Positions 36,754 to 45,917 of a stretch of DNA of 64,000 nucleotides are shown here, one piece after another. A model generated the notes under the pieces. The model did no database searches and was not told the DNA's origin. It worked only from the letters and a program-made list of their open reading frames with translations. The stretch lies in contig NZ_CP157793.1 in assembly GCF_040110915.1 (NCBI RefSeq), positions 1,500,939-1,564,938 on the forward strand. The letters are read 5' to 3'. A program made the translations under genes and the position numbers. This DNA comes from Stappia sp. Its GTDB lineage: Bacteria > Pseudomonadota > Alphaproteobacteria > Rhizobiales > Stappiaceae. How positions within the stretch are numbered: position 1 is the stretch's first letter; each line of letters opens with the position of its first letter.

Positions 36754-37428
36754 TTACCCCGCACCATCCCCGGGCCGCGTCTCATGCGCGTGTTTGATCG
36801 CGGCGGCGAGCGTCTCGGGCTTTTCCGCGCCCATCACCATGAAGCGCTCGTCGATGATGAAGCAGGGGACGCCGGTGACGCCGATGGCCTGCGCCCGGTC
36901 GAGATCCTTCTGGATCTTCTCCATGTCGGAATCGGTCGGCAACAGCTCCGCGACCAGATCCGACATCATGCCGACGTCCTCGGCCGCCTGAACCAGCACG
37001 GCCCGGTCGGTCAGATCGGCGCCTTCCACGAAGTAGAGCCGGAACAGGCGTTCGGCCATTTCCGTCTGGGCGTCCTCGGCGCGCGACCACAGGATCAGCC
37101 GGTGGCAGTCGAGCGTGTTGGGCGATTTCCGGATCTTGTCGAAGGCGAAGGGAATACCCTCCTGCCGGCCGGCCTCGCGCACGGGCTCATAGACCGCCTC
37201 GGCCCGCTCGGCGCCGCCGAATTTCTCCGAAAGATAGGTCTGCCGGTCCTTGCCCTCGCGCGGCAGGGTGGGATCGAGCTGGAAGGGAAGCCAGCGCAGG
37301 GCGACCGGGATCTCGGGCACGCTGGCGAGCGCCTTTTCCAGCCGGCGCTTGCCGATGTAGCACCACGGGCACATCACGTCGGAGACGATGTCGATGTGCA
37401 TGGGCTCGCTGTCCTGCATGCTGGCCAT
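36754..37428 (-). CDS. DsbA-family thiol oxidoreductase (FrnE-like)
   Basis: A 224-residue protein with a thioredoxin fold and helical insert. The redox motif is C20-P-W-C23 in IDIVSDVMCPWCYIGKRRLEKAL; the conserved cis-Pro region is GVTGVPCFIIDERFMVMGA. There is no signal peptide, so it is cytoplasmic, unlike true DsbA. FrnE-type proteins act as disulfide isomerases or in polyketide and stress pathways. Starts at 37428, 37419 and 37401 are all possible; 37428 is used here. Upstream 37429-37614 contains the end of the next minus-strand gene but no gene. Confidence 0.88.
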   Translation of the reverse strand: MASMQDSEPMHIDIVSDVMCPWCYIGKRRLEKALASVPEIPVALRWLPFQLDPTLPREGKDRQTYLSEKFGGAERAEAVYEPVREAGRQEGIPFAFDKIRKSPNTLDCHRLILWSRAEDAQTEMAERLFRLYFVEGADLTDRAVLVQAAEDVGMMSDLVAELLPTDSDMEKIQKDLDRAQAIGVTGVPCFIIDERFMVMGAEKPETLAAAIKHAHETRPGDGAG

Positions 37429-37614
37429 CCTTGTCGTTGTCCTGCCCTTGTCCCACGTGTCGCGCGTGGTCCTGCGGAAAGTGCGGGGCGGTCGCGCGCG
37501 CCATATAGGGGCGCATGTAGCCCGCCGGACGCGCCAAGTGCAAGCCGGCCCGGCAACCGGACTTTCCGCATCCGGCCGGACCGTCCACATCCGGCCGGTG
37601 CGGATCGAGAAGCG

Positions 37615-38841
37615 TCAGCCGAAGCTCGTCGCGCCGACGATCCCCGCAATCCGCCGGGACAGGCGGTCCGCCGCAGCCTGCCCGCGCAGGACGGCGATGT
37701 CGCCCAGCCCCTCGACGGTAGCAATAAAATCCTCCTCGCGCGATGCCGCGAGGGCGGCGGAACGCACCGGGTCGCCGATGGCGGCCGTCAGATCGGGATC
37801 GTTGGCGACATGCGCGGCCATCGGTCCGGGATGAAAGGAGGCGAGGGGGCGCTGGACGGGGCTTTGCCCGCGCGCGGCGAGAACACCGGTCAGCGCGGCC
37901 AGATAGGCGTCGAACCTGTCGCGGGGGACGGCCGTTTCGCCGCTGAGATGCGCGGCGCGATCGCGCGCCAGCACGTGCCGTGTCAGCTTGCGCCGGGCGC
38001 CGGCGAGAAGCAGCGGGCGCAGACGCGCGGCCAGCGCCTCCGGCTCCAGCCCCGCGATCGCGACATCGGACGCGCCGGCCAGCCACAGTCTCTCCGCCGA
38101 CGCGACGGTTGTGGCGATGGCAAGGACCGGCAGGGTCGCGTGGCGCGGGTCGCGGCGGATTTGCGCCAGAACATCCTCGATGCGGGAGACGGGCGCATCG
38201 AGCACCGCCCCGACGATCCCGCCGCGGTCGAGTTCCGCCAGCGCCGTGTCCGCCGTCAGCGCGCCGACAAGATCGATTCCGCGTCCCTGTGCCCGGAGCG
38301 CGCCGGCCACGCGGTCGCTCAGCCCGACCACCAACAGACGGTCGCACGATGCGCCGGGGTCTTCGCCCTGTCGCCCCGTCCGCGCCCCCCTTCCGCCCAG
38401 GCAGCGTCGGCGCAACCGCGCCTCCTCCAGCCGCACCGCCTCACGCACCACGTCGCGAAGACGTTCGGCCAGCCGCTCCGCCGGGCATTCGGGTGCAAGA
38501 TATGCAACGGGGCGCAAGCGCCCTGATGCCTCGTTCGGCAGCGGGCCCGCGATCAGGAGCGGTATGTCCAGCCCCTTTTTGCGCGCCCGGCTAAGTATTT
38601 TCGATAGCCGGTTCAAGGAATGTGTTTCACCACCCCAGATCGCCACGTCCGGATGGCGGTCTTCCTCACGCGAAACGCTGTCTGCCGTTTCCAGATCGAG
38701 ACGACCCGAAGGACCCCAGACGGTGTCGAGTGCCTCGTGCAGCGCCGGCCAGGCGCAGGGACCGTCGGGCGCTCCCCCGACGGCGCAAAAGCCGGGAAGG
38801 ATCGCGCTGCCGGTCTCGGTTTTCGCCGTATCGTCACCCAT
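37615..38841 (-). CDS. Degenerate receiver / GGDEF-like protein
   Basis: A 408-residue protein that resembles PleD-type regulators but lacks key residues. Residues about 168-280 look like a receiver: LLVVGLSDR has lost the acidic pair, D215 (GAVLDAPVSR) may sit at the phosphoacceptor position, and the usual Lys is replaced in VAIAGLEPE. An earlier stretch (about 64-135) may be another remnant. The C-terminus contains EGLGDIAVLRG where a GGDEF enzyme would have GGDEFAVL (residues 378-382), so diguanylate cyclase activity is not expected. It is probably a protein-binding or inactive signalling relic. It follows the AMP-binding gene by six bases, third in the operon. The family call is moderate and based on motif comparison by eye. 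Confidence 0.55.
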   Translation of the reverse strand: MGDDTAKTETGSAILPGFCAVGGAPDGPCAWPALHEALDTVWGPSGRLDLETADSVSREEDRHPDVAIWGGETHSLNRLSKILSRARKKGLDIPLLIAGPLPNEASGRLRPVAYLAPECPAERLAERLRDVVREAVRLEEARLRRRCLGGRGARTGRQGEDPGASCDRLLVVGLSDRVAGALRAQGRGIDLVGALTADTALAELDRGGIVGAVLDAPVSRIEDVLAQIRRDPRHATLPVLAIATTVASAERLWLAGASDVAIAGLEPEALAARLRPLLLAGARRKLTRHVLARDRAAHLSGETAVPRDRFDAYLAALTGVLAARGQSPVQRPLASFHPGPMAAHVANDPDLTAAIGDPVRSAALAASREEDFIATVEGLGDIAVLRGQAAADRLSRRIAGIVGATSFG

Positions 38842-38847
38842 CGCCGA

Positions 38848-40470
38848 TCAGGCGACCGCCGCCTGGCCCCGGTCGACGCGCGCGACGAGCGCGGCGCGGT
38901 CGACGGTGCCGTTTTCCCGGCGCGGCAGGGCGGAAAGCGAGAGGACCCGATGCGGGATTTCGGCCAGGCCGGCGCATTCCGCGTCGAGATAGGCGAAGAA
39001 GCCCTCCACATCGAGCATCAGGCCGCGCTGCGGCACGAGCGCGGCGTAGAGCCTCGCGCCGAGAATGCCGTCCTCGACCAGAAAGGCGGCGGCCTCCTTC
39101 AGACCCGGAAAGGCGCCGAAGAGCGCGTCGAGCGAGGGAAGGGCCGGAAGGCCGGCCGCAGTCGTGCCCGGTTGCCCGAAACCCGCGAGCCCGCCGTCGC
39201 AATGGCGCACCGGGATGAGCGTGTCGACATAGCCGGCCTTGTCGGTCGGCACCCGCACCTTGCAGGCCGGCCAGGCCGAATCGGCGACCATGGGCCCGCG
39301 CACCTTCAGCGTGTTGGGCTGCGCCTCCGTGTCGAGCGCGAGGTCGACGAGCGCCGGTCCGCTTTGCGCCTGCGACGGGGAGGCCACGCGGCCAAGCGGC
39401 AGGGGACGCGGCAGGGCGCTGCCCGCGCGCGACCGGGCGATCATCGCGAATTCGTCGGCGATGTGGATGTCGGTCACCGTCCGCGCGCTTTGATGCGGCG
39501 CGGCGGCGGGCGCATGGGCGCTCCAGACGGGCACGAGCTGGCACCCCTCGTGCTCCATCCGCCGGTCGAGCGCGGGCATCACCGTGCCGGGCACCAGCAC
39601 CATGTCGGCCTCGACCGCGTCGGCGTGGGCCGCGAGCTGGCGCAGGGAGCGCGGCTGGTGCAGGTGCAGCGTTCCGCCGCTCAGCAACCACGGCACGACG
39701 CCCGCGCCGATCCCGGCCATTGCGGTGAGCGCATAGGGCACGACGATGCGCGGCGCCTGCGGCAGGCCGAGCTCCAGATAGGGCATCAGGCCGGCGGCGA
39801 TCCAGTGGTTGTGGCTGCGCGCGATGGGCAGCGGTTCGCCGCTCGTGCTGTGGGTCCAGGTGAGGGAGGCGACGTGATCGGCCGCATTGGGGTCGCGCCG
39901 GGCGGGCGGCGGCGCCATGTCGGCGGGCGCCTCGCGCAGCACCTCGTCGATCTCGATCAGCCCGTCGGCCACCTCGGGTCCGAGGCCGAAGACGAAGCGC
40001 AGCGAGAACATCTCGGCCGCCGTGTCGCGCGCCTCGTGTCCGATGTTGCGCCCGCCGAAACTCTCGCCGGCGATGAGCGCCCGCGCGCCGGCGCGCGACA
40101 TGGCCTCCAGCACGTTCTTCTGCCGCCAGTGCAGCGGCAGCGGCGCGACCACCAGACCGGCGCGCAGCACCGCGAGAAAGGCGAGCACCGCATCGACCGT
40201 GTTGGGGCTTTGCAGTCCGACGACGCTGTCCTGGGCGAGACCGACGGCGGAGAAGAAGCCGGCAAGGCGGGAGATCTCGGCGTCCGCCTCGGCATAGGTC
40301 AGGCTGCGCGGGGCGCCTGACATGAGGTCCGCGCGGTCTGGCGCATCGACCAGCGCGACGCGGTCGGGATGCGCGGCCGCCGTCTTGCGAAACAGGGCAT
40401 CCAGCGTGACACGGCCCCAGATGCCGCTTTGCTGATGCGTTTCAATCGTCTTGATCGGGGTCAGGATCAT
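38848..40470 (-). CDS. AMP-binding (acyl-CoA synthetase-like) protein with lost catalytic motifs
   Basis: A 540-residue protein of the adenylate-forming superfamily by overall layout (LTYAEADAEISRLAGFFSAVGL, SPNTVDAVLAFLAVLRAGLVVAPLPLHW, C-terminal small domain). The phosphate-binding loop, normally TSGTTGxPK, reads STSGEPLPIARSH at residues 208-220; the TGD hinge is not recognisable (GYVDTLIPVRHCDGGL); and the catalytic lysine motif NGKxxR is NGTVDR, with Thr at 522. It is therefore unlikely to adenylate normally. The ATG at 40470 overlaps the binding-protein stop (ATGA), so the two are coupled. A specialised or non-catalytic role is inferred. Confidence 0.8.
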   Translation of the reverse strand: MILTPIKTIETHQQSGIWGRVTLDALFRKTAAAHPDRVALVDAPDRADLMSGAPRSLTYAEADAEISRLAGFFSAVGLAQDSVVGLQSPNTVDAVLAFLAVLRAGLVVAPLPLHWRQKNVLEAMSRAGARALIAGESFGGRNIGHEARDTAAEMFSLRFVFGLGPEVADGLIEIDEVLREAPADMAPPPARRDPNAADHVASLTWTHSTSGEPLPIARSHNHWIAAGLMPYLELGLPQAPRIVVPYALTAMAGIGAGVVPWLLSGGTLHLHQPRSLRQLAAHADAVEADMVLVPGTVMPALDRRMEHEGCQLVPVWSAHAPAAAPHQSARTVTDIHIADEFAMIARSRAGSALPRPLPLGRVASPSQAQSGPALVDLALDTEAQPNTLKVRGPMVADSAWPACKVRVPTDKAGYVDTLIPVRHCDGGLAGFGQPGTTAAGLPALPSLDALFGAFPGLKEAAAFLVEDGILGARLYAALVPQRGLMLDVEGFFAYLDAECAGLAEIPHRVLSLSALPRRENGTVDRAALVARVDRGQAAVA

Positions 40471-42323
40471 TGTCCGTTCTCCGCATTGGCCTCGCCCGCG
40501 GACCACCACGCCTCGAACCGCGGGCCGAAGATCGGATGCGCCTGCGGGCGGGCGATGTCGGTCCATCTGGCGACCCATTTTTCGGGCAGATGGAACAGCG
40601 GCACCACATAGGCACCGGAAATGAGCGTGCGGTCGAAGGCGCGCACGGCCGCGACGAAGGCCTCGCGGTCGCGCGCGGCCAGCATGGCGTCGATCATCGC
40701 GTCGACGGCCGGCTCGGCCACGCCGGCGTAATTGAAGGAGCCATCCTGGTCGGCGGCCGCGCTGCCCCAGCGGTAGCGCTGCTCGTTGCCCGGCGACAGC
40801 GAGACGGGCCAGGTGTTGACCACCATGTCGAAATCGAAGGTCTGACGCCGGCGCTGATACTGCGCGCCGTCGACCGAGCGCACGGCGGCCTCGATGCCGA
40901 CGGCGGCGAGCGCGCGGCGATAGGCGAGCGCCAGCCGCTCCTGATCCTTGGTCGCGACCACGATCTCGAAGGACAGCGGCGCGCCGTCGGGTCCCTGCAT
41001 CGTGCGCCCGTCGATGCGATAGCCGGCCTCGGAAAGCGCCTTGACCGCCGCGCGCAGCACCGTGCGGTCGCGGCCCGATCCGTCGGCCTGCGTCGGGCGC
41101 CAGCTGCCGTCCAGAACGTCGGCGGGAATGTCCTCGATCCACGGCGCGAGCAGGGCGCGTTCCACGTCGTCCGCGGGGCGGCCCAACGACGACAGCTCGG
41201 AATTGTCGAAATAGCCGCCGGTGCGGGCGTAGAGCCCGTGATAGAGCGTGCGATTCACCCAGGTGAAATCGAACAGCATGGCGAGCGCCCGACGCACGCG
41301 GACATCGGAGAAAACCGCCCGGCGGGTGTTGAACACGAAGCCGTGCATGCCGGCGGGCGTGCCGAGCGCGAAGGTGTCCTTGACGACGTCGCCAGCCGTG
41401 ACGGCGGGAAAGTCCATCCCCGTGACCCAGCGCGCGGGATCGGCGACGGGGAGGATCGACACCAGCCCCTTCTTGAAGGCCTCCTGCAGCGTGTTCTCGT
41501 CGCGGAAATATTCGACGCGCACTTCGTCGAAATTGTAGAGCCCGCGGCGGATCGGCAGATCCTTCGCCCAATAGTCGGGATTGCGGCGATAGGTGATCCG
41601 CGCGCCGGGCTCGACCTCGTCGATGACATAGGGGCCGGACCCCACCGGCGGGGTGAGGGTGCTCTTGTCGAAGGTCTCGGGGTCGATCGTGTGCTTGGCG
41701 AAGATCGGCGAAAGCCCGAGCAACAGCGGCAGTTCCCGGTCGCTGCCGTCCTCCAGCACGAAGCGGACCGAGCGGTCGCCGGTCTTTTCCATGGCGGCGA
41801 TCCGGGCATAGCGCGCGCGGAAATGCGGCCGTCCCTTGTCGCGCAGGATCTCGAAGGAAAAGATCACGTCCTCGACCGTGACCGGCGCCCCGTCGGAAAA
41901 GCGCGCGGCCGGATTGAGCGTGAACTCGATCCAGTCGCGCTCGGGCGGCATGCGCACGCTTTCCGCCAGCAGCCCGTAAAGCGAGAAGGGCTCGTCCATG
42001 TTGCGCTCGAGCAGGCTTTCGATCACCAGCGCGCCGAAGCGCGCGTCGCGGATGCCGCGCGCCGTCGTGGTGCCGCCCTGCACGATGAACTGATTCAGGC
42101 TGTCGAAGGTGCCCTGCACGCCATAGGTGATGCGCCCGCCCTTGGGCGCGTCCGGATCGACGTAGGGCAGATGGGAGAAATCCTCGGGCAGCGCGGGGGC
42201 GCCATGCATCGCGATCCCATGCGCCGGCGGCACCTCGTCCGCCGCGCCCGCGTGAGCCGGGGCGAATGCGGCGAGCGCGAGCATCGCGACGCCGAGCATC
42301 CTGCGCACCTTGAAGAGAATCAT
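40467..42323 (-). CDS. Family-5 extracellular solute-binding protein (YejA-like), no transporter nearby
   Basis: A 618-residue periplasmic binding protein with signal peptide (about 1-28, ending APAHAGA). Family-5/YejA features: HGIAMHGAPALPEDFSHLPYVDPDAPKGG, FTLNPAARFSDGAPVTVEDVIFSFEIL, VGSGPYVIDEVEPGARITYRRNPDYWAKDLP, and a C-terminal lobe with FHLPEKWVARW. YejA partners normally are YejBEF, but here the next genes are the AMP-binding and degenerate signalling genes, with no permease or ATPase. The start at 42323 is used because AGGT lies 4 bases upstream; 42344 and 42365 are alternatives in frame. Ligand unknown; related proteins bind peptides or peptide-nucleotide antibiotics. Confidence 0.9.
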   Translation of the reverse strand: MILFKVRRMLGVAMLALAAFAPAHAGAADEVPPAHGIAMHGAPALPEDFSHLPYVDPDAPKGGRITYGVQGTFDSLNQFIVQGGTTTARGIRDARFGALVIESLLERNMDEPFSLYGLLAESVRMPPERDWIEFTLNPAARFSDGAPVTVEDVIFSFEILRDKGRPHFRARYARIAAMEKTGDRSVRFVLEDGSDRELPLLLGLSPIFAKHTIDPETFDKSTLTPPVGSGPYVIDEVEPGARITYRRNPDYWAKDLPIRRGLYNFDEVRVEYFRDENTLQEAFKKGLVSILPVADPARWVTGMDFPAVTAGDVVKDTFALGTPAGMHGFVFNTRRAVFSDVRVRRALAMLFDFTWVNRTLYHGLYARTGGYFDNSELSSLGRPADDVERALLAPWIEDIPADVLDGSWRPTQADGSGRDRTVLRAAVKALSEAGYRIDGRTMQGPDGAPLSFEIVVATKDQERLALAYRRALAAVGIEAAVRSVDGAQYQRRRQTFDFDMVVNTWPVSLSPGNEQRYRWGSAAADQDGSFNYAGVAEPAVDAMIDAMLAARDREAFVAAVRAFDRTLISGAYVVPLFHLPEKWVARWTDIARPQAHPIFGPRFEAWWSAGEANAENGQ

Positions 42324-42662
42324 CGTGACCTGCCTTGCCTTCATGGCTCCAGTGTTAGCGTGCAATCACTTTGGTATGGTTAACAAGGCGTCAAAATCCG
42401 GGTCCCCGGCACCCGGTCCGGACCGCGCGCACCGTGCCGAAGGCGATGCAAAACGCGCGCAATCGAGCGCCGGGGCCCTGTTGCCGATGGAAATCGGCGC
42501 GACTTGGCTGTAAAGATGCCCCGCGTAACCGAGAGGCCAATGTCTCGCCGTATTCGTTGCGCACACGAACGGGGACGTTGGCACCATATGGATTTGCGGT
42601 GCGCCCGCGGCGCCGTCATGCTGCACGCGCCGGATCGACACCAGGGACGTAGGGACGCTTTT
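42324..42662. other. Divergent intergenic region between binding protein and ialB
   Basis: 339 bases with no convincing gene. One short perfect hairpin, GCCGA / TCGGC, is near 42483-42498. Promoter-like sequences for both directions are expected here but none is clear enough to name. Confidence 0.4.
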
Positions 42663-43289
42663 ATGGCAGAGAGTTTCAAGAACCGCGTGCTGGCCATCTC
42701 GGCCGCCGCCGCGATGAGCATCGCCGCCGCGACGGGCGCGAGCGCGCAGACCGTCGAGCCGTCGGCGGACACGCCGTGGGTCAAGATCTGCAACACCGAT
42801 CCCCAGTCGAACAAGGAAATCTGTATCGTCACGCAGGAACTGCGCACCGATACGGGTCAGTTCCTGGCATCGGTCGCGGTGCGCGAGACGGTGGGCGAGG
42901 CGCGCAAGACGCTGCTGCTCGCCGTGCCGCCGGGCATGCTGATTCAGCCGGGCCTGCGCGTGCAGGTCGACGGCGGCAAGCAGAGCGAGGCCAAGTACTC
43001 GATCTGCTTCCCCAACGCCTGCTACTCGGAGCTGGTGATCGACGAAGGCTTCGTCAACAGCATGAAGGCGGGGGCCAACCTGGTTCTCACGACGCTCAAC
43101 CAGCAGGCCAAGCAGGTGCCGTTTCAGCTCACGCTCACCGGCTTCACCAAGGTCTATGACGGCGATCCGATCGACGCGGCCGCCCTCCAGCAGCGCCAGC
43201 AGCAGCTGCAGTCGGAACTGCAGAAGCGCGCCGAGGAAGCCCGCCAGAAGCTCATCGAGCGCCAGAAGGAAGTCACCGGCTCCAACTGA
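42663..43289 (+). CDS. Invasion-associated locus B (IalB) family protein
   Basis: A 208-residue exported protein. Signal peptide about 1-30 (AISAAAAMSIAAATGASAQ), then the IalB domain: WVKICNTDPQSNKEICIVTQELRTDTGQFLASVAVRE, RVQVDGGKQSEAKYSICFPNACYSELVIDEGFV and LVLTTLNQQAKQVPFQLTLTGF, with paired cysteines. The last 45 residues are a Gln/Glu/Arg-rich coiled coil (LQQRQQQLQSELQKRAEE). IalB aids erythrocyte entry in Bartonella, but most members are general envelope proteins of Rhizobiales. An AGGGA ribosome site precedes the ATG. A strong terminator follows. Confidence 0.92.
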   Translation: MAESFKNRVLAISAAAAMSIAAATGASAQTVEPSADTPWVKICNTDPQSNKEICIVTQELRTDTGQFLASVAVRETVGEARKTLLLAVPPGMLIQPGLRVQVDGGKQSEAKYSICFPNACYSELVIDEGFVNSMKAGANLVLTTLNQQAKQVPFQLTLTGFTKVYDGDPIDAAALQQRQQQLQSELQKRAEEARQKLIERQKEVTGSN

Positions 43290-43322
43290 CGCCGGCGCGT
43301 CCTAGGCTCAACACGGAAACGA

Positions 43323-43358
43323 AACGGCCGCCGGACAGACCAGTCCGGCGGCCGTTTT
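43323..43358. terminator. Bidirectional terminator between ialB and hspQ
   Basis: A perfect 14-bp stem AACGGCCGCCGGAC / GTCCGGCGGCCGTT with a six-base loop (AGACCA), followed by TT. It lies 33 bases after ialB and 26 bases after the convergent hspQ stop, so it serves both. Confidence 0.88.
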
Positions 43359-43383
43359 GCGTGTGTCCTGTCGGGCCCGGGCG

Positions 43384-43719
43384 TCAGTGCAGGTCGACGT
43401 CGCGCGGCAGATAGGAGCCGTCGTCCTGCTGTTCGAAGATCTCGTCGACCTGGGGATGGCGCACCGGCTCGCCGGTGTCGTCGGGCACGAGGTTCTGTTC
43501 CGAGACGTAGGCCACGTACTCGGTTTCCTCGTTCTCCGCGAGCAGGTGATAGAAGGGCTGATCCTTCCTTGGACGCACGTCCTCGGGGATCGCCTCCCAC
43601 CACTCCTCGGTGTTGGAAAAGGTCGGGTCCACATCGAAAATGATCCCCCGAAAGGGATATACCCGATGCCGCACGACCTGGCCGATCATGAATTTTGCGG
43701 TTCGCATCGTCTGCATCAT
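43384..43719 (-). CDS. hspQ: Heat shock protein HspQ (YccV family)
   Basis: A 111-residue cytoplasmic protein of the HspQ/YccV fold, an adaptor or specificity enhancer of Lon protease that also binds hemimethylated DNA. Signature: KFMIGQVVRHRVYPFRGIIFDVDPTFSNTEEWWEAIP, then DQPFYHLLAENEETEYVAYVSEQNLVPDDTGEPVRHP. The start at 43719 (MMQTMRTAK) has an AGGAC box; 43716 and 43707 are possible. Probably heat-induced, but no sigma32 site is visible. Confidence 0.93.
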   Translation of the reverse strand: MMQTMRTAKFMIGQVVRHRVYPFRGIIFDVDPTFSNTEEWWEAIPEDVRPRKDQPFYHLLAENEETEYVAYVSEQNLVPDDTGEPVRHPQVDEIFEQQDDGSYLPRDVDLH

Positions 43720-43873
43720 CTGTTCGTCCTTGCCCCTGCGCATACGCGTTCGCCGCAAGCTTGACAAGCCGTCTCGATCGCGCGCGCGAGACAGGACGGC
43801 GCGCGGAGGGGCTCCGCGCGCCGGTCTTCTCACCCTGTCTTGAGCCGATGCCCGGATCTTTCGCCCGGCCGGA

Positions 43874-44917
43874 TCAGAGCCCGTAGGCGGCCGCGAGATC
43901 CGGGTCCTTGGCCGCGACCAGATGGGCGAGGTCGACGATAACCTTCGCCTGTTTCCAGGTCGCGTCGTCCTGCATCTTGCCGTCGATCATCACGGCCCCC
44001 GTGCCGTCCGGCATGGCGTCGAGGATCTTCTTGGCGAAGACGACCTCCGACGGCTCCGGGCTGAAGACCCGCTTGGCGATGTCGATCTGGCTCGGATGCA
44101 GCGACCAGGCGCCGACGCAGCCCATCAGGAAGGCGTTGCGGAACTGCGCCTCGCAGGCGGCGGCATCGGAGAAATCGCCGAAGGGGCCGTAGAAGGCCTT
44201 GATCCCGGCCGCCATGCAGGCGTCCACCATCTTGGCGACCGTGTAGTGCCACAGGTCCTGCTGGAACGCGGTGCGCGCCGCGCCGTCCCCGGTTGCATCG
44301 GAGATCACCGTGTAATCCGGGTGCCCGCCGCCCACGCGGGTGGTCTTCATGCCGCGCGAGGCGGCGAGATCGGCCGGGCCGAGGCTCATGCCGTGCATGC
44401 GCGGGGAGGCGGTGGCGATCGCCTCGACGTTCTTCACGCCTTCCGCCGTCTCGAGAATCGCATGCACGAGGATGGGCTTCGTTACCCCGGCCTTGGCCTC
44501 GAGCTGGGCGAGCAGCTGGTCGATGTAATGAATGTCCCAGGGCCCCTCGACCTTGGGCAGCATCACGACGTCGAGCTTGTCGCCGACCTCGGTCACGATC
44601 TCGGTCAGATCGTCGAGCACCCAGGGGCTGTTGAGGCAGTTGATCCGCGTCCACAGGCCGGTGGTGCCGAAGTCGTTGTCGCGGGCCATCTGGATGAACC
44701 CGCGCCGCGCCTCGGTCTTCTGGTCGGCGGGGATAGCGTCCTCGAGATTGCCGAGCACCACGTCGACCTTGGAAATCAGATCCGGCACCTTGGCGCGCAT
44801 CTTCTCCACATGCGGCGGAACGAAATGGATCATGCGCTCAAGCTGCACCGGCAGCTCGCGCAAGGGGGTCGGCGCGCCGATGGCCAACGGCTGATAGAAA
44901 GCCCGCGGTGTCTTCAA
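43874..44917 (-). CDS. Malyl-CoA-lyase-like CoA ester lyase (HpcH/HpaI family)
   Basis: A 347-residue TIM-barrel enzyme of the citrate-lyase-beta/malyl-CoA lyase family. Conserved pieces: [20 protein letters not shown] (acidic metal site), [69 protein letters not shown], and [15 protein letters not shown] with ..[17 protein letters not shown]. These last two match L-malyl-CoA/beta-methylmalyl-CoA lyases of the ethylmalonyl-CoA pathway. It would cleave malyl-CoA to glyoxylate and acetyl-CoA. An MCL role is probable, but other CoA-ester substrates are possible. Confidence 0.88.
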   Translation of the reverse strand: MKTPRAFYQPLAIGAPTPLRELPVQLERMIHFVPPHVEKMRAKVPDLISKVDVVLGNLEDAIPADQKTEARRGFIQMARDNDFGTTGLWTRINCLNSPWVLDDLTEIVTEVGDKLDVVMLPKVEGPWDIHYIDQLLAQLEAKAGVTKPILVHAILETAEGVKNVEAIATASPRMHGMSLGPADLAASRGMKTTRVGGGHPDYTVISDATGDGAARTAFQQDLWHYTVAKMVDACMAAGIKAFYGPFGDFSDAAACEAQFRNAFLMGCVGAWSLHPSQIDIAKRVFSPEPSEVVFAKKILDAMPDGTGAVMIDGKMQDDATWKQAKVIVDLAHLVAAKDPDLAAAYGL

Positions 44918-45038
44918 GATATCCTCCCGATCGCAAATTCCGGACGCCGGCCGGGCCGGCCGGTCGATGAAACGGCGCGCAGACTAGCGCCATTTTGCTG
45001 CACTGCATATAGACCGCACGTGGCGCGCGCCCGCGCTT

Positions 45039-45917
45039 TCAACTCCACTTGCGCATGATCCACATCCATTGCGCCGGATATTCGCGGATCCAGGTCTCGA
45101 ACAGCGCGTGATAGGCGCGCGTTGCGGCCTCCGCGTCGGCCTGGCGGTCGCCGGTGCGTTCGAACGCCACGACCCGCGCCTCGATGCGGAAGCGGTTTCC
45201 CGGCAGCCGCACGACGCGGCTGGCGATCAGCGGCACGTCGGCGGCGATCGCGATCATCGCGGGGTAAAGCCCCGCCGAGGCGGGACGGCCGAAGAAGGGC
45301 ACCATCACGCCGCGCCGGTCGCGCAGATCGGCCAGCATTGCGGTGCGCGCGCCACCACGCGCCAGCGTCAGCAGGCGCCGCGCCGTCTGATGCCCCTTGG
45401 CCAGCAGCCCGCCGGGATAGAGGCGGGCGCGCAGGTCGTGGACGAGCCGGTCGGCGGCCGGGTTCTTCAGCGCCTGATAGACGCCCACCGGCTCCCATCC
45501 GGCCGCGATCCCGCCGAGCGCCGTCACTTCCCAGTTGCCGGTGTGCAGCCCGACCACCACCGCGCCGCCGTCGCCCACGGCGGCACGCACATCGTCGACG
45601 TCGTAGTCGAAGCGTTCGGGACGGGCGACGAGACGGTCGAGCTGGAGCGTTTCGGCGGCGATGCGGCCGAGGTTCTCCCACATGTCGCGCACCAGCGCCT
45701 CGCGCGCACCCCGGTCCATGTCGGGAAAGGCCCGCGCGACATTGTCGAGCGCGCGCGCTTGGCGGCGGGTGAGGGGGGCGATCCAGCGCCACAGCTTGCC
45801 CATCGCAGCCGACGCCGTGTCGGGCGGAAGCAGCCGCAGCAGTGCCACGCCGCCTTTCAGCAGCGCCGCCTCGATCCGATGTTGCAATGTCGTGTCGCCC
45901 GTCACGCGCCGTGCCAT
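45039..45917 (-). CDS. Lysophospholipid acyltransferase family protein (LpxL/HtrB type)
   Basis: A 292-residue acyltransferase that adds a secondary fatty acid in lipid A biosynthesis or a related lipid. The catalytic HX4E motif is HTGNWE (in VVVGLHTGNWEVTALGGI), followed by NPAADRLVHDLRARLYPGG, RDRRGVMVPFFGRPAS (substrate site) and WIREYPAQWMWIMRKW. It is shorter than E. coli LpxL but typical for alphaproteobacteria. Monotopic at the inner membrane. Divergent from the AEC transporter gene, with a 157-base shared upstream region. Confidence 0.9.
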   Translation of the reverse strand: MARRVTGDTTLQHRIEAALLKGGVALLRLLPPDTASAAMGKLWRWIAPLTRRQARALDNVARAFPDMDRGAREALVRDMWENLGRIAAETLQLDRLVARPERFDYDVDDVRAAVGDGGAVVVGLHTGNWEVTALGGIAAGWEPVGVYQALKNPAADRLVHDLRARLYPGGLLAKGHQTARRLLTLARGGARTAMLADLRDRRGVMVPFFGRPASAGLYPAMIAIAADVPLIASRVVRLPGNRFRIEARVVAFERTGDRQADAEAATRAYHALFETWIREYPAQWMWIMRKWS

